Of a DNA stretch of 64,000 bases, positions 34,450 through 45,271 are shown one piece after another. The stretch is from positions 372,001 to 436,000 of the forward strand of contig NW_026705567.1 in NCBI RefSeq assembly GCF_029867415.1, written 5' to 3'. A model generated the notes under the pieces. The model did no database searches. It was given only the letters and a program-made list of their open reading frames with translations, and was not told where the DNA came from. The stretch's first letter is position 1, and the number at the start of each line of letters is the position of its first letter. The position numbers were made by a program, and so were the translations under genes. The DNA comes from Vicia villosa (lineage: Eukaryota > Streptophyta > Magnoliopsida > Fabales > Fabaceae).

Positions 34450-34945
34450 TTATTCAACATATTTGATATGGTAATTATGTGACCCTAGTTTGGATGTAGA
34501 GAATAGGAACCATTTCTTTTTTGTTGTTGTGCGGTGAAGAAAATTTGGAGCGAAATTGTTTTTTGGGTAAGTAAAGTAAATAGATTGGAGGATGAGTGTT
34601 TGTCGAATTTTATAGATTGACATTCGTTCTTTTGTACACAAAAGGTTAAAGAGAGTAAGGTAGATGTTGTTTGCCTCGCCACAACTTGGACTTTATGGTT
34701 ATTAAGGAACGAGGTGTGTTTCCGGGAGGAGGGTTGGAACTTTAATGACACGGGTTGGAACATAAAGCTCCTTGTTTGGAAGCGGTCTTTTTGCAAAAAA
34801 ATTACACATTCCAATTATTCTTTTTACGAGTTTAGTAAGGATTCGTTGTTATTTCTCTCGTAATTTTAATTGTATTGTAATTTTTCTTTTTGGTCGGGTA
34901 TTCCCGTCTCTTCGTGTAAACAGGTTGGAGAACCCTTAGTTTTCC
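34450..34945 (+). pseudogene. Truncated LINE 3' end
   Basis: The plus-strand frame near 34640-34790 reads CLATTWTLWLLRNEVCFREE, then GWNIKLLVWKRSFCKK, the end of the LINE post-RT region. The 63-kb LINE fragment has the parallel LAVLWSLWCYRKDIVFNN. It is preceded by a broken zf-RVT-like part and followed by a non-coding 3' tail. Dead copy. Confidence 0.6.
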
Positions 34946-35270
34946 ATGATATAATATCTTGCTTACACAATAAAAAACTTTTTTCATTAATCAATAAAGA
35001 TTCAATATAAGGAGAAATAATATTAACATTACTACGCATATAGATCAAGAATTGACCCCTTTGCTAACGAATGAGCAACCGTATTCTTTTAACGTTTAAT
35101 AAACTTCACCTCAAAGTTGGAAAAAAATATAGCATATGTTTAGTAGAAGAAATAATACGACTAAATTCAGATCAACCGACATTAGTAGAATGGATAGCTT
35201 TTGTTGGGAGGAAATTACAAATACAACAAAATAATTCTACAACACAGACTCTCTCAAATATCACATGCAA
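34946..35270. other. Intergenic, no gene seen
   Basis: Short AT-rich stretch without a supported feature. Confidence 0.5.
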
Positions 35271-35289
35271 CTTATAGACAATCAACAAA

Positions 35290-35620
35290 AACACACCAAC
35301 CAACACAACACAATTTTAACGTGGAAAAACCTCCTTTAACTAGGAGTAAAAAACCACGAGACCCGTAGGCCACTTAAAATCTCCACTATAATCAACAATG
35401 GATATAAGCAAGATTCTCTATAACACTAATCCGAGTCACCCATCTAAATACTACTCCGAGTCAAGCCTCCTTAACGATGGGGTTCTTATTTGTTAGGCTA
35501 CCAAAAAGAAGATGCATCTTGCTGGTATAGGTAGTACCAATCAGTCCTTTTAAGCATTCCTTTAACCATGCAGTATCTTCTCTACACAGCCTCTGGATCC
35601 CTCTCATTCCGATGTAAATT
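35290..35620 (-). mobile_element. Cassandra-like 5S-derived repeat, copy A
   Basis: GTCACCCATCTAAATACTAC, then TCCGAGTCAAGC and TTAACGATGGGGTTCTTA, is the reverse complement of a diverged 5S rRNA (compare the 5S words GGATGGGTGAC and GTAGTACTA, and the AAGCGTGCTTG region). It is followed by GAAGATGCATCTTGCTGGTA. A 5S-like body inside a retro-element LTR is the mark of Cassandra TRIMs. Edges are not fixed. It is too diverged for a working 5S gene. Confidence 0.6.
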
Positions 35621-35659
35621 CGGCGACCACTCCTCACCCTCTTTGGTCTCGGGTGTACC

Positions 35660-35804
35660 TTGCCCACCAGCTTCCGCTTGGTTCGTTCCCTAACCACATC
35701 ATACTGGGAGAGGTCTTGAAAATACTTATGCATGGTGCATTGAATGGGATTGTGTTTTTGATGTACACATACCAGCTTCTGCTTGGTTCCTCCCCAAACC
35801 ACAT
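35660..35804. repeat. Two diverged 34-bp repeats 104 bp apart
   Basis: ACCAGCTTCYGCTTGGTTC followed by CTAACCACAT or CAAACCACAT occurs at about 35667-35700 and 35771-35804. The right copy ends exactly at the following LTR. Confidence 0.75.
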
Positions 35805-36985
35805 TGTTGGTGTAAGCACTAGAGGCCAATACTTTTGATACTTGTATTGAATTATTTATTAATAATAAAAGATATTTATTTATTATGTTTGTTTTTCCAA
35901 AATAATAAATTCCCTATAATAACTAGTTCGTTTAATGAAATGTTAAGTGTGACTTAATCATGAGATCCCATTAAACATAAGGACATTATTCTTAAAGTAT
36001 TTGTAGTCGAGCTTTATTGTGAAGTGAGATAACATTAAAGCATTAAGAATATTATGTAGATAGACTGATGATCACATCTCATAGATCATGGATAAGGAGT
36101 TATCAAGTCTTGACATTGGTATGAGTATTAGGAGTAATATTTATACTAGATTGACCCGCTATGAAAGTACTACATTGAATGTTATGCAAAGTGTCATAAG
36201 TTATTCTCATGGTGATAGTGGTGTATACCATCCTTCGATTTGAAACCAATATGGGCCCTAGATGTAGAGTCGAGTACTTTGTTGTTGATCAAACATTGCC
36301 CGCAACTGGATGGCCACAAAGACTGTTGATGGGTACTCCACAAAGCATCATGTGGGACATGAGTGAGCTAGATGAAATTTTCCCATCCTACGTAACAGGA
36401 TAAATGTCCAAGGGCCTAATATTGAATTGGACAAGGGTGACACGGTCTATGCCTTGTGTTAATATAGACATAAGCAAAAGGGTAATTGTACACACAAGTA
36501 TTAACATGTAAAAGTTTTTGTCATATCACATGATATTTTCGTGACTTGGGTAGCAGTGATGTATTGCTAGATACCGCTTACTATTTATTATGTTAAAAGC
36601 GTGATTTTATATAATTGCCAACGTCGCGGAAACCTATAGGGTCACACACATAAGGATAAATTGATGAGAGATGGAGTAAATAAGAAACACCGTAGGATAT
36701 GGTGCACTTAAGTGAATTGTAGAACATCGTAAGGTACGATGCACTTAAGTAGAATACATAATATGGTAAGATACCACGTGCTTAAGTGATATATGGTACA
36801 CCATAAGATATGGTTCACATGTACTTAAGTGGGCTTTTTAACTTACAGCCCACACAAGTGGTTCCATAAATAGAACCCTTATGCTGAAGCATTCTTACTT
36901 GATGAAAATTCGGTTTGTAAAATTCGCACCTTGTATCTCTATTTCCCTTCATTTTATACCATTTATAATGTCTCAGACTACTTTC
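35805..36985 (+). mobile_element. Copia-like LTR, about 1.1-1.2 kb
   Basis: Starts TGTTGGTGTAAGCACTAGAG, a recognisable LTR start. It contains a TATA-like CCATAAATAGAACCC at about 36863 and upstream promoter-like repeats (36690-36830). The right end falls near 36980-36990 but could not be fixed, and the 5-mer CACAT on its left was not found again on the right. Probably a solo or fragmentary LTR between the two Cassandra-like repeats. Confidence 0.6.
36690..36830 (+). repeat. Four tandem promoter-type repeats, about 45 bp
   Basis: A unit of the form CRTAAGRTAYGRTGCACTTAAG recurs four times, about 40-45 bp apart, just upstream of the LTR TATA box. Position suggests an LTR enhancer array, which is inference. 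Confidence 0.75.
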
Positions 36986-36989
36986 AAGA

Positions 36990-37225
36990 TTACAAACTGA
37001 CCCCACAAACCAACACTGGTCTTTTCAACATGTTTTGTCCTCACTCACACACTTTCCCAGAAACATCCCAGAAGGTCACCCATCTAAATACTACTCCATG
37101 TTATGCTTGCTTAATTATGGAGTTCTTATTTATTAAGATACCGAGAACATGATGCATTTTGTTGATATAGTTAGTAGTTAGTACTAATTAATCGTTATAA
37201 GGCTTCCTTTAACCTGTTTGGCTTT
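36990..37225 (-). mobile_element. Cassandra-like 5S-derived repeat, copy B
   Basis: ACACTGGTCTTTTCAACATG, TTTTGTCCTCACTCACACAC, CCCAGAAGGTCACCCATCTA and AATACTACTCC continue into ATTATGGAGTTCTTA and TTCCTTTAACCTG. The same order is shared with copy A about 1.64 kb upstream in the same orientation. The sequence is antisense to 5S rRNA on the plus strand. Confidence 0.65.
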
Positions 37226-37615
37226 AGGTGTTATATTGGACCTTCACCAAAGGATCCTTTTCTCCCCTAGTGGCAATATCTAGGTTGAACCTTCACAGAA
37301 GGATCCTTGTCGTCCCTCGCAATGATATCTAGGCTAGACCTTCACCAAAGAATCCTTGCATCCCCTCGTGGCAATATCTAGGTTGGAACTTCACTAAAGA
37401 ATCCTTGTCACTCCTTGTGGCAATATCTAAGATGGACCTTCACCGAAGGCTCCTTGCCACCCCCTCGTGGCAATATCCAGGTTGGACTTTCACTAAAGGA
37501 TCCTTGTCGTCCCTTGTGGCAATGTCTATGTTGGAACCTCACTAAAGTATCATTATCGTCCCTCATGCAAATATCTATGCTGGACCTTCACTAAAAGAAC
37601 CTTGCCTCCTCTCGA
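37225..37615. repeat. 49-bp tandem repeat, 8 copies
   Basis: CTTCAC (or close variants) recurs at 37242, 37291, 37340, 37389, 37438, 37488, 37538 and 37586, a period of 48-50 bp. The unit reads roughly GGCAATATCTAGGTTGGACC then TTCACTAAAGGATCCTTGTC. It follows directly on Cassandra copy B. Confidence 0.9.
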
Positions 37616-39300
37616 GGTAATAGACGAACAAGAAACCCCTGACGGAGTGCTCGTATGGCCCTCAAGGTAGTGTGTATATGTATGTAACATATTTCTGTGA
37701 GAAGACCCCAACTACCTTCGTAGGAGATTATGACCCTCAAAGGAGGATCCATGTTGACCTCTCGGGTTGTCCCAAAAGCGACCAGAAGAGTTTTCTCATG
37801 AGGGAATCAATATCTCCTCGGGCGATATAGCTTTGAAATTGTGCTTAAATGGGCGTGACCTATACCAAGCCCGAGATACTTGGTGCAAGTCCTGTTAGAG
37901 GGATCGATATAAGTCTCGCCTAAGAAGTAAGGCACCCTACATGAGGGACTCTCCAACCAGACAACATGTTAGGGCTTATAATTCCTAGATAAGAAGATTT
38001 TTCGCCCGAGGGACTCAGGATCTCCTCATAAGGGATAAAGATAGTCCTCAGGATACTCCCATTAATAGAAAGTAAAAAACATTTCACCCTCTGCCAAATG
38101 ACTCATGTATGAGGGATTGTGTAGTATTATATATGTACATAACCTTGCCTAGGGCGATATCTTTAGGACTGCCCTAGAAAAACAATGACACGAGGTCGCC
38201 GAAAGAGAGGAATCGCCTCGCCCTTTATGTTTTCCTTGCCCCCATAAATAGGAAATGTGGGTAGAACATGTCTTGGATACTCGGAAAGTCAAGATACTTA
38301 CTGACCCACGTATCCTTTAGAAATAGAAGTTCAACGGTCCACCTTTTGACAGAGTGGGGGATGACCTTTTCCGAGAAAACCCTAAGAAGCACAAATCCCT
38401 ATAGACACCCCTCCCTAAAATGGATAAAGGATCCTCATTCATTCAAGTAACAACCACTTATTATCCCTCAATATTATTCATAGAGCGCTCTGCTCCGAGT
38501 AGCCACCTAAAACACCACTCTAACCACTCGCCTGCAACCTAGCAGCGCCAACCAGTGTCAGGATCAATCACCTCAAATGAGTTGGATCCCTAAATACTCT
38601 AAAAAACCGCCATAAAAGGGTTACTCACTGACGTGGGCGAACCCTCACCCATTTCGTGGAATATACCTACTATGTCCTCCGAGTCTCCTTGCTCTCACAG
38701 GGAGAACACACACACATGTATTTTTTTGGATAGTATAAGGTACAAATCAACGCTCATCCAAGGGGACCGCTAGAAAGGAAGGTAGAGGGGGAAGAAATTT
38801 CTTGTGAAAAGTTAATTGCAGTTAGTAAGAGACCACAATGACTCTTTGAAAACCCTATTTACTCCTTTAGAAAATTAAAGGTTGTAAGATCACTCTCCAC
38901 CATCAACGGTTGAGATTTTCCTTAATACCCTTAATATAGGAAAATTAAAGGTTGTACGATCACTCTCCACCATCAACGGTTGACATCCTTTGCACCTCGC
39001 AATTCTATATTAGAGCATTGTCCTGAAGTCGCTACTTCCCAAGAATGGTGACGTTCCATCAAATATCTTCACGTCGTGACCTCATGGACGGATGAAATCT
39101 TCCATTGCAAACCCCTTGCTCGGCACAACAGAAGAAAATGGCTTGCGGGTAAACTTTTATGGGCCTATCGAAAGGCCTTAAAAGCACAAAGGCCTAACAT
39201 GTAGAGAAGGGAAAAGTTATACGAAAGTAGACAAATTTTATACCTCACTCGCATAACTCTTCCCCCACCATCTCGATTCATCTAACAATCCTCTGTATGT
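37616..39300. other. Repeat-derived, GC-richer block of unknown class
   Basis: Non-coding sequence with a base composition unlike the flanks, and many CCTCG/GAGGGA words that resemble the adjacent 49-bp array. A direct duplication of about 65 bp lies at 38870-38990 (GATCACTCTCCACCATCAAC twice). Could be the interior or LTR of an unidentified retrotransposon; no coding domain found. Confidence 0.45.
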
Positions 39301-40227
39301 CACACTTTTTCTCACATTTTAGTTGCTAACTAACTCTCTTATTTAAAGTGGTTAACACACCATTTTCCAAGTATGAATTTCATTACTCGTTGACACCACA
39401 TTTCTCCCTCACCTACTCACTAGGGCCTTGAAGTGTTAACTTTGTAGATCAACCCCTTTCCAGTGATTCTGAAATTTGGACCACTATCACATCGCATCAA
39501 TTTAAAATTTTTCGATCATCGTTTTGTTCTAGAATAGAACAAATACCAATTGTTAGAACATCCACCAGTATAGAAGATTAAGGAGAAGCAAAAGTAAAAG
39601 AAATGAATACGATGTATCTTTATTAATGCAGGTCGACCAATGATGCATACCTCTGCGACCATAGAGCAACAATTATAGTGTTACAAACAATATACACAAT
39701 ACTACGACTCAGTTTAAAATAACACTTATGAATCGTACTGCGGGGACTTCCCAAGTCAATTACTCACAATATACGGTTGGGCCTAAGACACGTTTGGAGT
39801 TTCCACATATTGTGTTCCTCTTTGTCCCACATCTAGTGTCCCTCTTTACCTTGATATGAGTTGTACTTAACAAACTTGAAGTTAAGATTTGTAGCTTTTG
39901 AATCCAAATCGTGATTTTTATACTAAAATTTATCGTTCATCTCACCTTATCTAAATATATTCAAATATGATTCACTTTCCATTTAATTTACTTTTGTTAA
40001 TTAATAATCAATTTTATATAATAAATTCATTCAAAATCAATTTTTTTCCACTGCATAACCAATCAGTAACTTAGAAAACATACACTGGCCCACGTCCATG
40101 TTCTAAGTCCAGGAACAAGAACAAGAATGTTACAATTTCCATAAAGAATAACAAATCAAGAATTTTCAAGCAAATGAGTCTTATATTGAATTCAAATGAG
40201 TAGGAGTGTTCTTTCCTTTAGTGTAAA
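39301..40227. other. Intergenic, no gene seen
   Basis: No supported frame. Some sequence at 39470-39590 looks like retro-element leader but could not be placed. Confidence 0.4.
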
Positions 40228-40270
40228 CTAGTGGGAAACCCGTGCGTCCGCACGGGTTCTGGTGTGGGTT
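40228..40270 (-). mobile_element. Helitron-like 3' terminus
   Basis: On the minus strand the sequence reads AACCCGTGCGGACGCACGGG then TTTCCCACTAG, followed by T. That is a 10-bp-stem hairpin, a short spacer, and a terminal CTAG next to a T, the CTRR-type end of Helitrons. The 5' TC end on the right (43-45 kb) could not be located, and no Rep/helicase domain was seen. Confidence 0.6.
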
Positions 40271-43200
40271 GGACTGGATTTATCAGATCATATAGTATTA
40301 AAGTAAAAAAATCGAAAAAAAATTTATATTAAATTGAAATATAGAAGTCTTAATATTTTCAATTTATTAGATACATAAAGGTTTTTTTATATTAAATTGA
40401 AATATAGAAGTTTTAACATTTTCAATTTATTAGATGCATAGAGGATTTATCAAATGCATAAAGTTTTTTTTAAAACAAAGACATGTTTTATAATAAAAAT
40501 AAATAAAGTTTTCAATTTTTTAAAAAAGACAACAATAATATAAATTTCAATTATTTATATACTATCTTAAAAATCATTGTATTAGAAATTAAAAATAAAT
40601 TGAAATAATTATTCAAACCATATTTTAATTGATTAATTGAAATAAAAATAAAAGATACGTCGTTAAGCGACTGTGAGCATTTTTGCATTGATTAATTGTA
40701 CTATATTGATGAAATGGCGAAGAACCCTCAATCTAAACATTGTTTCATTATTGTATAGTACATACATTATATATTACACATTCAACATACATATTCCACA
40801 AACTAAACATAATTTCATTATTATATAGACATAGTTTCTAAGACATAGTTTCTAAGAGAGGTAGCAGTATTAAATCCTCTAAAGTTCATATGATTGAAAA
40901 CATATCCTAAGAACTCATACTACCTCATAATAAGATCATTAACTAACACAATAATTTGTTTTGTTGTAACAACAACTCACTCCAATAAAATTCTTTGTAC
41001 TATGACAGAAATAATAGATTGTAACAGAATACAATAAACAATAGATCATTTCATTTTCTCTGCATTACTTGTTGGATCACCTCTCTTTCAGTTCTTCACA
41101 ACTCTAATATGCAAGTGTAAAATAGACTATTGTTGATGTTGTGCATTCTTTAGAATCTTTTTATATTATAATTGATAATGAAAAGGCACAAAAACTGCTT
41201 AAAGGTTCTCATGATTCATAATTCACATTTTACAGTGGCTTTAGCATTGAATTAGATTCTAAGTTGTGGCAATGTTAAGAGAGGAAATACATGTGAGAAG
41301 AAGTACACAAGTCCAAAATCTACAATCCAACAAACAATTATTAAGACAAATAATAGAATAACCAGAATGAACTAAAATGTATTAGCCTAAGACATATCTG
41401 TGTTGCTTTGAGCTTAATATACTCCATATATTCAGCATGTCATAGTATGCAGTGAAATCATTTGACAAAAATTTTGATTGTCATTCTCAAACTTGGTATG
41501 TTTTTCACTAATTCAAAATTGGGAGCATGCCACATAAGGAGGTTCAGAACAAAAAATTATGCTTGAAGATAGAATAGGCCCGATTCACCGGACTGCTACA
41601 GAAACAAAAAGAAACCGCAGTAGAGTTAAAGCTGTCACGGTTTGAAACCATACATACAAAGGCATTCTAGCCATCATTATACAGTGAATCATTCTCTTGC
41701 ATTGAGAACATTCACACCACTACCAAATCAACTCTTTACACTCATGAATGACTTCACATGTGAGTCAAATAGAATTAACAAAAGGGATCGTTCGACTCAT
41801 CTTTTAATTATGTGAAATTCACACGATTCCTCTTTCTCTGATAGTTATTCTTCCGAATTCTTTCATGGCGTTGGTTGTGAGATGGATCTCACATTGTGTT
41901 CTGATCCTACGAATGTGATGGATGGGAACCGAGCTGAGTTTACTCCGCTTACTCGCCGGCCGAATCTACTGTCGTGTCGCTCGATCTAATTGCTATTGTC
42001 TTCAACAACCAGAAAAGTGGAAATCATACATGATAAGATGCTATAGACAATTCAAAAGAGCACATACGATAATAGTTTCCATCGACCTCAAGCACATCGA
42101 TCTGCATCACATAAAAGAAACTTCAATTAGAAGCTGAGCAATATATAAATTCCAAAATAATTATGTAGAAGATAGTAAGTGGTTTACAGCCACTTGAAGA
42201 CCAATTTGAGAAATACTATCCATGAGTTCTTCAACTAAAGCTGTAAAAATACCTGAGACTCAAGCTGAGAAGATTATTCAAAATGTAGAGACAGAAGAAC
42301 AAAATGAGAAACATAGATTAGTTGAGGAAGAAACTGAATGGCAAGTTGTGGGATCCTCACAACTGTTGTACATCCGCTTGACATCTCAACCATATACTAT
42401 TTCACCACTCGTTTCCGTAGCTATTTGCCTAATATATCGAAGTTCCTATCACATAAAATAGAAATAAAATTAGTAAACAAACTTTTGCAATAAAAAAAGG
42501 TTTTACTGAAGTTAGAAATGATCAAAAGATAAAGGCATGAATTCATAAATTATCCAATGCTCATTTGATATTCGACACAATTGAAGCGATTTGAAATAAC
42601 AGCAACAACGCGCAATAGTTCGAACACACCTGTAGCAGAACAACAACTAACTCCCATCAGCACATAGAAAACTCACACATTATAGAGTAACAGGCTGCAA
42701 AATATTCAAATCATAGTAACTAAATAACAGAGTCAATGTAGTTCTAATATTAATTAGACAATCCTTGATCAATCCCTTGTCATTTGATTTGTTATAAGAT
42801 TTGCATATTATTAACCTTTAAGAATCCAGTAGAAAATTTCTTATCGTTCCTTGTCGCCGATGGTAGTGTGACTCATGTATTATTCTGGTTTGAATGATCA
42901 TTTTCGCACTGCAACAGGTTTTAATTCGAATATCGATATCATCCCGTGCTCTACTGCTCTCAAACCTGACCGGGTCTTTCAAACCTCAGACCATGAAACG
43001 CAGCAACGACAACCACTGTGTCATTCCTGCTTTTCATCAAACATATGGAGGGCAAGCTCAGACATGCCTTAAATCGGGAAACTGAAACTGAATAGGTTGT
43101 CAATATTGCAAAAATAAACAAAATAGGAGCTCTCTTTCACCATCTCAACATGACCAAATCCAAAAACCATTCAGCACATATTGGAATATTGGTTAGGTTT

Positions 43201-44060
43201 GTCAATGATAACATAAAATCTGCAGATTTGAACATTTTCAATATCAAACAATATTCAAGGTAATCAACATGACATCAACCAACGAAAAAAACCCACATTA
43301 TAAAAGGTCTAATCTATGCACTAACCTTTGAGTTGTCCATACCTCACAGACCACTGTTCACCCGAAATCAGCCACAGAGAAACAAACAATGAAACCCTAA
43401 GATTTTCATTCTTCATTTTCCAGAAACCCTTCTCAAATTGTTGCAAAAACAATAACTGTTCACACAAACACACAGCCATAGCCACAGAGATCATAATGAA
43501 ACCCTAAATGTTACGTCATTTTCCAAATACATAAAATCCTTTAGAAATTTTTGTAGAAGAAGAAAAAAAGACAACAGATCGGTAGATCCAAAAACACAAA
43601 GAACAAAAATCAGAAAAATCTCACCAAAGTTCTGGAACCATAACATCATCTTCATATCCTTCAACACATGAGTAAACTGAGAACATCAAAACCCTCTTCA
43701 TCACCACTTAGTAACAACAAAAAACCCAGATCTGAAGAAGAAGATGCTCACCTTATGTTCAGATAATCGCACCGTCGGCGAAGCTTCCCTCTTCCGCGTG
43801 AGTCAACACCACCAAACCTGAAACAACAAACACCAAATCAAAATCAAAATCGAACATGTCTGAAACTCAATAATAACAATGAAGAAGGAGATGGAGAAGG
43901 AAGAAGAATATGAAGGAGGAAGACGAATAGGGAGAAGACGAAGAGAGGGAAGAGAGAAGAAAGAAGAGGAAGAGAGGGAAGAGAGAGAAGATGAATAGGG
44001 AGAAGAGGAAGAGAGGGAAGAGAGGGAACATTTCTTCTCTGCAATATTTGTACTGATGAA
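40271..44060 (-). other. Probable non-autonomous Helitron interior
   Basis: About 3.8 kb without a convincing protein. On the minus strand a CT-rich leader (about 44035-43880), an intron-like GTTTGTTGTTTCAG acceptor and a donor near 43750 (CATAAG/GTGAGC) look like the 5' part of a plant gene, perhaps a captured gene start. The open frame near 42222 (MSSSTKAVKIPETQAEKI) has no recognisable domain. The whole-element view is inference from the terminus at 40228. Confidence 0.35.
43880..44032. repeat. GAGAAG/GGAAGA low-complexity purine tract
   Basis: GGGAAGAGAG and GAGAAGACGAAGAG words repeat for about 150 bp. They create spurious Ser/Leu-rich frames on the minus strand. Confidence 0.9.
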
Positions 44061-45271
44061 AATTTTATGGTTCAATTACATTACAATGCAAATTGGATAT
44101 TGTACATATGTTGCCCAATGGTAACACAAACAGACCAAACCATTAGTTTCAATGTAGCCAAATTCTGAATTTAGTTACAAAAAGTAATTTTTAGACACAT
44201 TTTGCCCCCAAAATAATTAGGTGTAATTTTTTGAGCAAAGGACAATTGAGTATTTTCCAGGTACTTGTGTTTTCTTATTTTATAGATTGATTTAGATTTC
44301 GACCGGTTCGACCGGTCGGTCCAGTTTTTAAAACAATGTTTGATTGGACAAGGGTACTGATACCCAACTAAACTCAAGGGTACTGGAGTGTTCTTTCCAA
44401 GTCACAAATTAATTATTTCATTTAATATTAATATTCTTAATTATGTTTGAGACATTATTTATTAAAAAGTAAGTAAAATAAGTAGCAATCGCGTATTTTG
44501 TGAATTTTTCGTCTTAAAGATTCTTCATAATTTTGTCTCGAATTCGTCTTAATATTTCATAGAGATTTGAAATGAAATATTAAAAGTAGTAAAATAAATA
44601 ACAATTTTATATTATGTTTAAAATCTTCTCAAAGTCTTAGTATATCACACGGATTTGAGACAAATTTTCCATAAAAATAAAAAATATAACAATTATATAT
44701 TTTAGAATTGTTATCTTAATAAATTGCATTACAGTAAACAAAAAGTTAAGTTGTTGTCACTGTGGTTGCATATATTTAGCTATATTTTATTAATATTTTT
44801 TTATATTTAATTCCAAATTCAATTTTTTTTATATATTTATAACTTCTAGTTTATCATAGCGGCCATCCAAAAAATTTTAGTCTGGCTCCGCCACTGTGAG
44901 TAGGTTCACTTTATAAGTACTATAAACATATGTAATTGTAAAATGTCTATACCTTGTTCTACATATTTTCTTATGCATAATATCAGGATAACAATCTCCA
45001 ACAAGGAACTAAAGTAATCCTTAACTATAGCAAGATGTGAGAACTTTTCGCGATAAAAAAGGAACCGAAACAAAGGCGAAATGAACAAAAATGATGAATA
45101 AACACTCTGAAGATTTAGGCAAAACCAACACAAACTCTACCAATACCAAATCTTGCTACATACACAAAACTTATCAACATTAAACTATGAGTATACAAAA
45201 ATATTCTACAATCTTATGTTGCTTGATGAAGATAATTCTTGATTGATTCAATCATGCTGTGATTTGTTCCT
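44061..45271. other. Intergenic, 3' flank of RBOH
   Basis: AT-rich; no gene. The RBOH 3'-UTR should lie in its last few hundred bases. Confidence 0.5.

Noticed and set aside
35430..35510. Functional 5S rRNA gene
   Set aside because: Too diverged and embedded in LTR-like sequence; fits a Cassandra relic.
37225..37615. CRISPR array
   Set aside because: The 49-bp copies are contiguous and diverged with no spacers, and this is a plant genome.
43803..44075. 90-codon Ser/Leu-rich minus-strand frame
   Set aside because: Product of the purine low-complexity tract. More likely a 5'-UTR leader.
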